Program-made: the position numbers and the translations under genes
Notes under the pieces: generated by a model
The model's database searches: none
Seen by the model: only the letters and a program-made list of their open reading frames with translations
What the model was told of the DNA's origin: nothing
Part shown: one piece after another, positions 44,230-55,959 of the stretch
Layout: each line of letters starts with the position of its first letter
Position numbering within the stretch: position 1 is the first letter of the stretch
Assembly (NCBI GenBank): GCA_036362985.1
Contig: JAYGXS010000007.1
Location: forward strand, 3,722,359 to 3,786,358
DNA: 64,000 nt
Direction of reading: 5' to 3'
DNA from: Ligula intestinalis
Taxonomy: Eukaryota; Platyhelminthes; Cestoda; Diphyllobothriidea; Diphyllobothriidae

Positions 44230-44890
44230 TCGGTAATGTACAGTGTACAGTACATTCAGGATTCGTAAAAATACCGACAAATCCGAAAAATTGATACTCC
44301 TTCGCATTGGCTCAGCTTGTGATGCTGATTATCATGTAGTCTATTCTGAAGTCATTTAATTCATGGTAGGATGCGGGTTGTTTAACGAGCTTCGTTCTGA
44401 CCACTAGCAAAACGTAGTACTGCAAAACGTAACTACTTAAATAGTATGCGTTTTTATCAGTGCTTTTGACTGCCTTTATAGATTCGAATACACTTTATGG
44501 AAAACCTGCACGAAAAATTATATTTGGTAGCAAAATGCGCCTTGTTTAAGTTTTTTACTTAAATACGTCGTATCGTTCGGTTTAGAAGAATTTCTAATTA
44601 CGATTTTTTTATGATTTTGAGGCGTTTATTCATAATAAATCGCACCCGTCAATTTATTTAGGCTGCCTTTGCTGTATTAAACATGCTTCACATCTATTGC
44701 AACTTATTGTGAAAACTATGTGACTTCGTCTTCAAACTGTAGACTAAACGGTACTTTTACTTAAACAGGATGTACACAATGCGGAGTTTGTAAAACTTGT
44801 ATTCGAGTGTAGCAGTCAGTAGTTTCAAAATGATTCGGCCATTACGAAGCATTTTTAAAACCGAAAAATGCACTTCCATTGAGGAGAAAT
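44230..44890 (+). repeat. Dispersed repeat R1, long copy
   Basis: Aligns over about 650 bp with 61165-61830. Shared blocks in order: GTCTATTCTGAAGT-ATTTAA, TTTAACGAGCTTCGTTCTG, TTTTGACTGCCTTTA, ATTCGAATACACTTTATGG, CCGTCAATTTATT, GAAAACTATGTGACTT, GTACTTTTACTTAAACAGGA and TTCGAGTGTAGC. AT-rich, no coding potential, no terminal repeats seen. At least six copies or fragments exist in the window, so it must be abundant in the genome. Confidence 0.7.
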
Positions 44891-44914
44891 TTTAAACAAG
44901 ACGTAATCTGCTGC

Positions 44915-45035
44915 CATACGTAGGTTGCCTCAAGATAGTGCAAGGTGTGAGTTTTTCGTGCCCGAACCGTATCTATCCAGGGTTCAGTAAAAGAACAAAG
45001 AAGGCTTCTATTTTCAGGTCTTAGTGGCCAAGTAG
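44915..45035 (-). mobile_element. Penelope-like element fragment, family E (short)
   Basis: The minus-strand translation from about 45000 reads TVRARKTHTLHYLEATYVW, matching RGRTTRTLRFLEAAYIRW in the family E fragment at 21095-21345. It lies immediately after R1. Only about 40 codons remain. Confidence 0.55.
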
Positions 45036-45202
45036 GCTAGTGCTCCATGACTCTGGTTGCCAATAGCCGATGCGATCATCTCATGTACTTGCATCCGCAA
45101 TTGCATGTAAATTCGTAAAAAAGAATTTACGAATATATACCTAGCGGGAAAAGTGAGCTCTGTTAAGTGTCGTTTAACTTACATAAACGAGCGTCAGTGT
45201 CA

Positions 45203-45430
45203 AGCAGCACTTGGTTCAATGGGTAGAGTGCTTGACTTTCATGGCAAAGGTCATGAATTTGAGGCATGTGTGGTGCACCACGTGGGGTTGGTAATGGCTG
45301 GCTGATGGTGACTAATAAACCAGAAAAATAGATATTCCAGTTTTCTGGTCTTTGCTGGTATTCCTATCTGTCTAGGTCTACTAGCCACCATGCGGCTGTT
45401 CTCAAGACCCGAGATATGAGACAGCGCGGG
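45203..45430 (+). repeat. tRNA-derived SINE with degenerate hammerhead-like tail
   Basis: Head from about 45212: A-box-like TGGTTCAATGGGTAGA and B-box-like GGTCATGAATTTGAGG. The tail at 45298-45340 has CTGG, CTGATGG (A9 changed to G), TGACTAATAAACCA as a weak stem II, GAAA, an expanded stem III region and CCAG, so stem I is kept. The 3' part contains CATGCGGCTGTTCTCAAGAC, which corresponds to CATGCGGCCGCTAG...CTTGAGAGC in the SINE at 62235-62470. Confidence 0.65.
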
Positions 45431-48400
45431 TAAAATGAGCTCTGTCAGCGGTTGGTGAATTTTTATCAACGAATGACCGAACACATTATTTATCCTGTCT
45501 AACACATCGGTAGAGATGATAGACAGTGAGGCACAGTATTGCAGGGATTCCATCACTGTTATTCTTTTACCGCCCAGGAATAAGCACTCGTTAGATTTCG
45601 CATATTTATTATTTACAGTTTGAGCAAGTTAATCGGGGTGGACAGCCGCAGGCCCGCTATTCGGCTTTTTATTCTGGTAAGTAAAGTAGATTACACATTT
45701 GATGAAAGGCTGGAGATTAGAGGATTTAGCGCACCCTTGAGGTTACTTATTTAGTTTATTGGGTTAACTTGGACGCAAATGTTATTTTGCTAGAATTTAA
45801 TTCCGTTCAGTTAAGAATACGGGGAGAAAATAGAGGCGAAAATAGGCGAAAATAGGCGAAATCCAGCGCTTCTTGATCTCCGAGGAATTTCCTACGCTAT
45901 TAAACGCTGCAAAAAAAACATCCTATGTGTGCATGTAGTACTCTAAAAGAACATTCATGAAGAGCAGAAGCATTTTAATTGTAAAAAATCACAAAACGGA
46001 AAATTTATTTTTTGCGTCCATGTAATTGAAATGAGTCTAATTTGAAGATAGCGCATAAATTTTGGAAAAAGAAGAAGAAAAAAAGTTTAAAAAAATTATA
46101 TGTTGCAAATCTGCCAAGTTTTGTGCAATAAAATTGAGTAAGAAACTTTTAAGGCTGTTCTTTGCTATACTCCATCTTAAATTTATCCTTCACATTTTAA
46201 TGTTTTCAGTCATGGAATGTGTTTGAGAACTTTATTAGTATATGGCAACCAAATTAATTGTAAAATCGATCTGAAGTTGCAAACAGTTGCAGACAGACAC
46301 TGTGAAACATTTTTTTTTCAAAAATCGCCTTTGATTGTATTGCCACTCTGCTTTGCATTTTTTTGTAGAACTGAGTCAAGAAGTAACCATATACGCTGAA
46401 GAGTGTTCTGTTTTATGCAAAACATTGAGTTATTTTATGTAAAACAGAAGAGATATCCCTAATTGTTAAGAAAATAAATGCACTGGCCAAAATTTCCAAT
46501 TTTGATCTTGACTTTATCATCCAAAGAACTAATGTACGCAGAAATCAAACCCCAAAATATATACGTAAAAATTATTTTTAAAGAGTTTACTTTTTTTACT
46601 TTTTCTTAATCAATTTGAAGCCTATTTATTCGCGACTTTTGTAGTGGCTGTTCATTTTTCTCGGCAAGGAGCTCGCATGATTGTGTGGTCATTAAACTAT
46701 GACACACAAAGACAGCTGCTTAAGAAAAAAATGTTTTAAAGCTGGTTATTTATGTAAAAACCTTTTAACATCTACCTTATTTTGAAGGCTTTGTTAAGCA
46801 CATATCATTTAGTTATTATTTATGGTAAATTAAGCAAAGCCAGTGAAAATTGTAAAGTCATAATTAGAAATTTAAGAAAGATCTGAAACTTTGCTCAATC
46901 AAAATCCCAAAATAAACCTACTGTGAACCTAATGTTATTTTTTAGAGTACACTGCGGCCTAAAGCTCACCTGTTATTGTACGGGTAGAGCTAGGGGAGAT
47001 GCGTGGACCACAAATCGAGCTGTAGAAATATTCAGAGGAAAACTTCCACTTGCGCACAAAAGGTACGTTAAATAGCGGCGACAACAGGGCGGGGGTCGCG
47101 GAGTTTAGATTCCCCACAGGACACCGGCTGCTTGGATTTCTTCGGCCTACTACGTCAGGGTGGTGTACGAAAACTAAACTGTAAATTAAGACCAACCAGA
47201 AATGCAGTGCGGTAGGTGAGCTGGCTCATGAATCAAGTTATTACCACAATTACAGTTGGATGTTAAGCGTACATTTCCTTTCCTTTATGCTGATTATTTA
47301 ATTGCATTTGGTCCTCCAAAGGCCTTTCAGTAGAGAAAACTGCGTGTTAATTTCGGTTTATTTAAAAAAAAACAATACGAAAAGGGACTTATGTGGATAA
47401 AGGCATAGTTTTCTGAGCAGAAACAAACCTCCTTTGTCTTATGATCCAAAAACTACTAATTTACACAAAAAAAGTTAAAAATACAGAACCAAAAGTATAC
47501 GATTGTGTCGATGATAATCTGATGAACTTTAATTTGAGGCACCGTATTGTTTTTCAAAATGTTTGTTTCTTTTTAAATTTAGTTTATGCAGTTTATTGTT
47601 GAAAGATGCAGTTTATATTGTGTTTACTATGGCAAAATTGTTGACTATGAACACAACTGCATTTATTTTTCCGTACGCATAAAAATATGATAGTCTTACT
47701 TTATAAAAGGCACATAGAAATACACGATAGTTTAAAATACATTCTTTGCAAAAGGAACATAGAGTGAATTAAAAGTTATCGCATATACTCGGCTACTCTT
47801 TTTGCATTTGTAAACTAAGAATGGGATATTCGAGAGGCACATATCGCACAAATGTCCCAATGTAAACCTAGTAGTGAATTCATCCACATTCAGACAAAGA
47901 GGTTTCAATTATTTTTTTCTAAACTGATATCCATATTCATCTTGACGATACCTTAAAAAAAGTGTGACGTTCACAGATATCCCTTAGCTAAATAATTAAA
48001 ATCCTTTTTCAGAGAAAGCCTATTGTATAAAGTTTTTATATTCTTACGCATCAAAATATCTCACTTCTTTTGTGAAAATGCATTTTCTTCACAGTGTTTT
48101 TATGGCGTTTCGATGAATCTATAAATATGATACACATTGTCCCTTGAATAACAACCAATAACACAAAATTCATGTTGTTAGCAACCAATTATTTGGTAAA
48201 TGTCAAAAAAATGCGTTATTTTAAAAGTTTTGATAGTCAATTTGAACAAAACTAACAAAGTCATAACATGTTCGTCGGAATTTATAGGGGAATTTAATAC
48301 TAATTTTAAACTGCCGCCTGGAATATATATACAGAAAGGACGGTTATTTCTTTTAATGTACAGAAAATGACATTTTTAATGATTTCAACTGATGATTACG

Positions 48401-51360
48401 TTAACATTTTTTGTTAAAATGTGAACTTTTTCTTAAATTTTGCTGAAACTGAGGTCACTTTAAACATATGTCATTTTTTAACAAACAATTACAAATTTTT
48501 AAACGGCTTTTAGGCCCAAATTCTCTCACAGATAGTAATTATTGCTGCCAAATATTAGTACATGCACTAAAGGACGTTTGCGATTTATCTTCATGCATTG
48601 GCACGAGTTTGTTTATACACCATAAAAACACATTTATCTGTTAGTTTTACTCCATTTCGACACATATCTTGAGGGCGGAATATTCTACAAATGGTGTCCA
48701 TCACCAGTTTTCTTACTAAATACGTTGCGTGACTTGACTTTTGTGAAGAGTGATTTACTTGTGCACTCTAAATGACTAATTTATATATCAGTCATTTTAT
48801 TTACTACCCGAATATGATATTCACTATCTATTCTAACATACTTATGTTTAAAAAACTACAGGGTTCTCTTTGGCAGATTATGGTCAGTCAAATAACTAGC
48901 CACGTGCAGGAATGACATGACGGAATGCGCAAAGATGACTGATTCATTTTACAGAGAATTTTCATCAAATGTTATGCCGCAGTTTATTTGCCGAGAGCCG
49001 GCCACACATTAAAATTGGTTAAAGCTTATATTTTCACAACAGTTTAAAATCGTGTGACCCGTGAATTACTTGATTCATGGTTTGTGGACCCTCAGTCTTA
49101 AGGTTACAATACGCACATCGACCATCCAGAAATAAGCGCACAAGCGTAAAAATATCCTCGATAGAGGGAGCCAGTTATTATCGTGGTTATGCTATATGCA
49201 AACCAAAAAAGCCTTATAAATACAATGACTCTCCGTGATTATAACTTACGCGATCAAGTTTCCAAAAACAATTGAGAAACACCATTGTTCAAGTGATCAC
49301 ATTGTGTTTTTGCTGAATTATTTTCTGGAACTCACATGGTCACGTAAATTGTCTGTGCTACCAAAACAGCTTGTTAATGGATTATATTTTCCAGAAGATA
49401 TTAAAATGTCATACGTGCAAGCTTTACATACTGCAGTTGAATAAATTATCGTGAAAATAAATACCTACATTTTGATTGGCAGTTTTGGCTCAGAATTAAC
49501 GCAGATACATGTAACATGATATAATTTCATTGTAAATTAATCAATTCATGCCATATTTAATATGCTTGACATTACATTCCAATAAGAAATACGATCAAGC
49601 AATTAAGTATGTTAATTAAGAGAATTACGCCTAATGCAACTTGCTGAAAACGTCATCGTTTTGCTAAATCGATTATAGAAGAAGTACTTTTTTAAAACAA
49701 TAGTTATAATGCCATAGACCGTTCTGAAGAAGTATATACAGTATGGAGAATGCTGCATGCAAAAGTCATGAAAAAAATTACATCGGTTGTTATGCATATA
49801 TTTGGTAACGTTATTTTGATCCTGCAAAATAAAATGGTTTCGTTATGTTTTCAAATAAAGCAAATATGTTAATTTACTTTTATGATTTTTAGCTCTTGTT
49901 AAGAAAAACTAATAACTTCGTTTACTTATCTTAATTCTTAATGCACTGAATGCTGCTCATTATTATTTCTAAGTTTTCGCAAATGTTGTCATGCCGGTTT
50001 ACGAGAAATGACCACACTTTTACAAACTTAGGCATTTTGCATTGCGCATTCGTCATACTATGAATGTTATGCTGCGCAATCAAAGCAATTTCGAACTGTC
50101 AAAATAACTGAATTGTTGAAGCATGCCGAAGAATTTAAAAGCAGGAAGGAAAATTACTGCAGCAGTAGTATTTAGCGCAGCATTACTATCGGCAGACCAC
50201 CCTGTCAGGACGACAACACAAACATTTTAAAAATACCTCAACCTGAAAAGATGAACATGTTGAGATAACTAAGACGTTTTTGACCGTTGCACACCCAAAA
50301 GTGAGATAAAAATACTACTGTATATCAATGGCTTAACAATTTAAAAATTTGCAATAATTTATCTCCGAATTATTCTTCATATCCATACAACTTATGATCA
50401 CAATCCGTTTTTAAACGTTACTTGGGTAGTAACAAAGTAAGAACTTCCTCGCTAACGCAGAAGAACATCAGTTAACTGAGCGTTTGCAGAACAAATGAAA
50501 CTAGCATTTATTGAATGCGTGCAGCATAACACGAGCCATAAAGCCTATTTCTGTCAGTATGACAGGAAGGGACTTTCCAAGGTGGTTTTGTGGATTTTAA
50601 AAAATCCCGGAGGTATACCGTGAATTTATATCGACTTTTGACAAAAGGGCTAATTTAAATAATGAGTGAATGCGAGTATCCGTCATATTCCCACGATAGA
50701 AAATAACACACTTTTTATTGTAACTATGCAAGATTCTGGATCGCACCCACACATTCAGTCTTTCACAAGGGTGTAAAGACGAAGGATTGCATTATATAAG
50801 CTGCTGTGAAAGAGCGAATGCTTGTCTCTGCATATGGTTTAATATTGTTCCACTTGAAGGAACAAACTGCGAAACAAAGAAATTAACGCTTATATTTCTT
50901 AGCAAGCAAACTGATTTTATGACCAATACTCATAATAGTTGTTTGGAACACCATACTCTCTGTTCTTAATTTTCTTATTTGAAGTAATTACAAGTTGAGA
51001 TTACACTCAAAAGGAGGAAAGCCACGAAATGGTATAAAACGTTTTTGGAATAGGATTAATAACAAGTGAGGTAAACTTCTATCAAAACGAATGCTGGTAT
51101 GACTTGAGGGCATTTAGTATGCTCTAGGCTTTTCAGAAATTCATAGAATTAGGCTTTCTTAGCATCCTATCTTATTGTACCCTGTGTATGTTAAGACTCA
51201 TCAAGAATAAAATTTACGAAAATATCTTCAAGTAGAAAAGGGTATTGAGATGCATGTAAATTACTTATTACGTCAAACAAAAATTAGCAGGTAGTAATTA
51301 TATTGCAGTTTTGAGGAATTTAGGTAGTAACTTTCTCGACGATCACTAAAACAAGCGCAA
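45431..51360. other. Long AT-rich gene-free stretch
   Basis: No gene, RNA or large repeat recognised. A short tandem array of a 10-bp unit (AAAATAGGCG), about 3.5 copies, lies at 45827-45862. A GC-richer patch at 46959-47195 is open on the minus strand but unassigned. The rest is AT-rich. Confidence 0.5.
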
Positions 51361-51399
51361 ATGTGTTTTAATGAGAATTATTAAGTAAGTGAAACTTTT

Positions 51400-51570
51400 T
51401 GTGGCTTAGTGAAGTTTCTGCATTGTGCAAGCATAGCTGTCTTATGGAGAGGAAAGCATCGCCGAGAATATCGACGATAATGTCTTTCTGTCCATAGTAA
51501 GCTAACTCTCGCGCGGCTGTTGATGGTGCCCCCACGTTAACCTGCCTTGAGGCAAATATTTGCGTCCCAG
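51400..51570 (-). CDS. Candidate host exon with a weak ankyrin-repeat-like signature
   Basis: Within a 137-codon minus-strand frame, the part read from about 51545 down gives VNVGAPSTAARELAYYGQKD and IIVDILGDAF. The A-R-E-L-A-Y-Y-G-x-K-D-I-(I/V)-x-x-I-L run resembles the two helices of an ankyrin repeat (T-A-x-x-L-A-x-x-x-G-x-x-x-I-V-x-x-L). An AG precedes the region (CTCAAGGCAG on the minus strand), which could be a splice acceptor. The upstream half of the open frame runs through a PLE terminal motif (51666-51707) and is not coding. No flanking exons were found, so a chance frame cannot be excluded. Confidence 0.25.
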
Positions 51571-51665
51571 GTGTATGCATTTTAGAGAAAAGTAAAAGAT
51601 TATTTTGATCAGCAGCATCGTGGTTTAAGAAGACGATGGGTCGATCGCTAGACAAAATTTTATGT

Positions 51666-51707
51666 GCCTGACGTTTTGACATTCCTCGTGGATTCATCCT
51701 CAGAGAC
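51666..51707 (-). ncRNA. Hammerhead-like PLE terminal segment (family D), solo
   Basis: Minus strand: GTCT, CTGAGGA (U7 to G), TGAATCCACGAGGAATGTC as an interrupted stem II, AAAA (G12 to A), CGTC and AGGC. GTCT and AGGC pair over four positions as stem I, one of them G-U. Two core changes argue against activity. Confidence 0.5.
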
Positions 51708-52009
51708 ATTAGCAGAAAACTATAGCAGAAGCGGGTTTTTTTCTTGAAAGCTTTCGAAGTCTTACAGGAGTTCATCGTCAAAGGCTAAAGGGTCAAGGAA
51801 AAAACAAGCAACACTGATAACGTGCAGAAGCCAATCAACCCCCAATGAACTCAGTTGGGAGATACCTGCAAGGGGCTACGTATGCCGGGGCCAAATCGAT
51901 TAATGGATTGACTGCGTTCTCATCCAAAGACGAGACTTAAATCAATTGTCGGTCTCTCTGGCTGCCGGCGTGGTTATTTATCTTCACTTGTTTTTTGTTG
52001 ATGTTTTTT

Positions 52010-52050
52010 TATCTGACGATGGTCTCCAGTAAGAGTTCAAAAGCTTACAC
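52010..52050 (+). ncRNA. Hammerhead-like PLE terminal segment (family B), solo
   Basis: CTGACGA, an extra T, GGTCTC-CAGTAA-GAGTTC as stem II with one mismatch, AAAA, and GCTTACACG. Same architecture as 37510-37549 but with stem I not preserved. No endonuclease frame precedes it within 1 kb. Confidence 0.45.
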
Positions 52051-53145
52051 GAAAAAAGCCACAATTTCGGCGTTCTACATGCTTTCTTCTCGCTATGACC
52101 TACAGTAAGCCTAAAGGCACGATGGAAGGACTGAGATGTGTAAACGAATAACAAGCGCCATTTTAGATGCATCGTAGGTATTTTCCCGCAACATATTTTG
52201 ATTTATTTTAATGACTACCGACAATGCTCTCCGTGAATATGTCTTACTTTGCTCTTCATTGATTTAAAAACGGGCAGTTGTTAACGATCTCAACAAAAAC
52301 CTCGCCACCTTTAGTTTATTATCCAGTGAAGGATAGGTGAATACCGTACATCATCGCCGAAGTGGTCAAGTATTCAATAAGAAATTCCGTAACGCATATC
52401 AGACCGGTGCAGCTAGACATTTAACGGTCTGCGTAAAATAGGGCGTCTCTGTTTTTCTATAATTAATGGGACATATATATGCTAGAGGATTTTTTGATCA
52501 ATGTATTGAAACCTTAGTACCTATGTAAAAATAATACATCATCGTTTTGAGTGATTTTGTTGCTACTGCGTAAGACGCCACTTGGTGCAGTATTGATTCA
52601 GTTGTTAGTTAATTGTGTGTGATTTACCCAAATTATCAAGACTTGCGTGCCAAAATTAACTGCATGAATAATTAATTAACATCAACTCCGTTGACACTGC
52701 AAGCAGGCCTTAGAATTAACCGTGGACTTGGATAATCATGTAACAGCAGATATGTGTTATGAGTGTTTTTTAGAATTTTATTTCAAACAGAAAAGCTTGC
52801 CCTCTTTTGATTTCAGCGTTGTTTTGCACAAAATAAAAGTGTGCATTGCCGATTTTACAGCACAATTCGTTTTTCAGTTTGACATCTCAAAATTATACCC
52901 TTCAAAACACATACAAACGTGTGGAAAATCATTTTGATGAACCAAACTGTTCTGGACGCTTAAACTTGCTTCGAAACCTGTAAATATTTTTCACTACGTT
53001 TGTCAACCATAAAGAAGAATTTCTGATTATAAGCTTGGATTTTCAAGTTAAATTGGTGATTTAGTACTTCAGCTATTTTTGGATAAGTACGGCTATTTTC
53101 ATAGAATGTGAACTTGAGATATAACTGCCTATGGCGTTTGATATA
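52051..53145. other. Gene-free stretch
   Basis: No feature recognised. Confidence 0.45.
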
Positions 53146-53149
53146 AGAG

Positions 53150-53460
53150 TGACGTTTCACAGAGGTGGACCGACTCTCCTTTGCCAAAGCGTAAATTGAG
53201 CGATGTAAAGTTGTGGACATAAGATGATCGTATCTCCTTGCCCGCTGCCTGGATGTAAAAATGTGTTCAGTGCTCTTAGTGTCGCGCCTAGTCACTGCGG
53301 TAGATGATGTTGGTAATCCCCTTTCCCCTTACGGCAGGTTCTCAGATCAAACGAGTGACTACGTCAGCAGGCATTTTTGCTTCCTGTCTTGCGCAGATAA
53401 GTTAAACTATCAAGCTATCATGGAAGCAAAACAAGCAACGATTATTCTAATTACCTTAGA
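53150..53460 (-). mobile_element. PLE family B (subtype) 3' terminal region
   Basis: Matches the 3' region of 39905-40330 on the minus strand. Shared blocks include a GTAGATGATGTTGG/GTAGACGACGTTGG segment, TAAGC-GATGT-AAGTTGTGG, and the terminal AAAGGAGAGTCGGTCCACCT followed by GAAACGTCA. The reading frame on this strand (52960-53295) is not conserved between copies and is probably untranslated sequence. Confidence 0.55.
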
Positions 53461-54495
53461 TTGATAAGCTGTTGAGGGAAGATGTGAGCAGTTCATTAGA
53501 CAATTTTTTCTAACAGCCAACTAGGGATAGGTATATTACATCGAAGGGATGTGTGGACAGTACTGGTAACATATGTCCGTATGCTAAAACAAATGAACTA
53601 AATCATTGCCAATTTTGATCGCAGAAATCGTAAAACCGTCATTTGCACTTAAAAATGTGCTCATCTGCGACCAGAACATTATATAACCTATTAATGAATC
53701 AGTCTCAAGAATTTCTTTGAGCGCCTCCAAAATTTGTTTATCCGAGAAGCTTTGAATAATTCACTATTTTGATGATGCCATCTTGACGGACGTTGACTTT
53801 CTTAGACGTGCCTTCAGTTTAAAAAAAATATTTTAAGTTATAAGATAAACCACATGCTTGGCAGTGAAAATGTGGTGTTGGGTTGTTGACGCTATTTGAT
53901 AACCTATCTAAATATTTTCAAACATATTCGTAAATTTTTCAGTCAGAGGTAGCTTAATTCTAGCTAAACTTTAAAATTACGTTCTTTTCACCTTAAAATC
54001 CGTGTTATTTTAGCTTGTCATCGAAGCCATGGCGTGAGTTGCGGCTGGTTGCTGATAGCTTAGATGCCCGGTAACCATCGCATTTTATTTTTGTCTATTT
54101 CAGTTCTCATTCACGTTATTTTTTGATGCTGTGCAACATATAATGGGTCATAAATCTAAATCTATAAGTCATCATGCAGTTTCATGCTTTGCACCATAAA
54201 TTGATCGTTTAGCTACGCTCCTGTGCACCTTTACAGTGCTGATCGTAAATAAAAACGTGAACGGCTACATAACTTTATAAATCTGTGTTCGCTGTAACTC
54301 TTAGTCATCCGGGTTTTCTCGTATGGTCTTCTGTCTTCGTCAGTGAGACTCCTCTCTGTTTACACATGCCTATACATTCGTTAAATCCAGGCATATAGAT
54401 CCAATCTCGTATCGTTTGTCGTTTGATGACGGCATCTGTTTCCTTTGTGTCCTCAATTTGCAACGTCAGAAACGCAAATATTATATTGGAAACCA
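53461..54495. other. Gene-free stretch
   Basis: No feature recognised between two copies of the same PLE 3' region. Confidence 0.45.
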
Positions 54496-54499
54496 TGGT

Positions 54500-54870
54500 T
54501 TTTTTACTAACGTTGCATAGAGCTGCGCCGAATCTCTTTTGTCACAACGTAAAAATGTCGTTATCAGTCAGCAATGTGAAGTTGCGTTCATGGTCTAATA
54601 AACTGTTTTCTCGTTCACTGCATGTCCCTGGAGTTTGGCATAGCTTGAGTGCTATTAGCGAAGAGCCTCGCCTCTGTGGTAGACGACGTTGGTAGTACTG
54701 TATTCTCTTCCTGTGAGTTCGTCGTTGGGTTTTCTTTGCTTGCACTTCATTTTAAGTTCAAACCTTTCAACATGCATTTTTGCTACCTGACTTGTGCGGA
54801 TAAGCAAACTGTCAAGCTGTCAAGGAAAGAGGGCAAGCACCACTTATTGTAATAAACTAAGATTGATTAA
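54500..54870 (-). mobile_element. PLE family B (subtype) 3' terminal region, second copy
   Basis: Collinear with 53150-53460 in the same orientation. Both contain TCAG-AATGTGAAGTTG, GCCTC-CTGTGGTAGACGACG, CATTTTTGCTACCTGACTTG and GATAAGCAAACTGTCAAGC-like blocks. The terminal GAAACGTC has decayed to GCAACGTT. Two copies about 1.3 kb apart in the same direction may reflect a segmental duplication or repeated insertion. Confidence 0.55.
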
Positions 54871-55285
54871 CTGCAGAGGGAAGGTGTGGACATTTTATGT
54901 AGCATTTACATTAGTACATTTACACTTAAATTTTCATTAAATCGTAATAAGGATGCGCATATTAAATTTAAAGAAAACGTTTTTGGTATTAAAAGTAAAC
55001 TGATGAGTGAATTTTCGATTTTGGCGCCCCAACTTATTTTCGGACTAAGAGGAAAAGTACAATGAACAAATGAAATTTCAAAACAGCCGAAAAAAGCAAT
55101 GGTTATACATGGGCGCCAAGCTCTAAACTTCACTCCTTAAAGTTACTTTATATTTAAAAGAACATCTTCCTCAAATTTAAATTTCTGGGGCTGCAACTGT
55201 TCTTGTTTATACGAATAAGTATATTAAATCTAATTCTGATTAGTTCTATGAAAATTCCCACTTTTAAAATTAAAAAGTCATGTTG
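54871..55285. other. Gene-free stretch
   Basis: No feature recognised. Confidence 0.4.
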
Positions 55286-55290
55286 CAAAA

Positions 55291-55322
55291 GATCGTTTTC
55301 GGTCATTCGTCGTCAGGCCAGT
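55291..55322 (-). ncRNA. Hammerhead-like 3' end of PLE family A
   Basis: Minus strand: TGGC, CTGACGA (U7 to C), CGAATGACC, GAAA and ACGATC. It lies about 90 bp beyond the end of the family A frame at 55411, equivalent to 24881-24910. GAAA is intact; the first core box has one change. Confidence 0.55.
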
Positions 55323-55410
55323 ACATGACATGGGAATGAAATTGGTCAATTAATAACAGCGTTTATATAATCGTCAGGACTGAAGAGGGGGAGAAAAAAG
55401 GTGAAGGTAA

Positions 55411-55937
55411 TTAAGCAGCTGTTTTTTCTCTCGTCTCCTGAATGCGAGCGCCTGTGCGGGTAGGACGCTGGTTGCCATGCGCAGATGAGACAGGGAGGAT
55501 GTTGTCGTGGTAAGCGGGTTGAGTTCTGTATGTCAGCTGCGCAGCTTGCGCTGGACTATTCTCCGTGGCTTCCTTTACTGTGGCTTCTAGAGGTTTGGAT
55601 TTCCGCGTGAAGTCGCCCAAGGGAAACAGATGGCTTGTACCAGTGCCTTTTGACAGCATAGAGTGGGTTCTGCTAGCCAGATTGCCACTGCTTCTGCTGT
55701 GGCTGACACTCATTTGCGCAGGCCTTTGGAGTAGTGTATTGGCGTGCGGTATATGACCCGAAAGGCTTCTCTCGCGTCCACTTGGTGGTTTGTATCAATT
55801 AGGTGGGCGAGGATTGAGCTTGAAATCGAGCAATTCTCCCCTCCGCTGAGCCAGGCTGGTATGTGCTCGCGTATTCTCGTCTTGAGACGTCGCGTTGTTC
55901 GGCCAATAGCTTTAGAAAGAAGACGAAGGCAGTGCAT
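55411..55937 (-). mobile_element. Penelope-like element fragment, family A, GIY-YIG domain and C-terminal tail
   Basis: The minus-strand frame starting near 55937 encodes IGRTTRRLKTRIREHIPAWL, SSSILAHLIDTNHQVDAREA and FRVIYRTPIHYSKGLRK. A frameshift near 55710 leads into SVSHSRSSGNLASRTHSMLS, which occupies the place of LLATAEAxAIRL-x-x-P-x-LCAQK, and a 70-residue charged tail ending at TAA 55411. The GIY box upstream is cut off at about 55940. It is more divergent from the other two A copies than they are from each other. Inactive. Confidence 0.8.
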
Positions 55938-55959
55938 GGAGCAGTCGAATTACCAATTC

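Noticed and set aside
45827..45862. 10-bp tandem array as a functional satellite
   Set aside because: Only about 3.5 units; short arrays like this arise by slippage and no larger array is present.
51368..51781. 137-codon open frame as one complete protein
   Set aside because: Its N-terminal half runs through a PLE terminal motif shared with other loci, so it cannot be a single native protein; only the C-terminal part was kept as a weak exon candidate.
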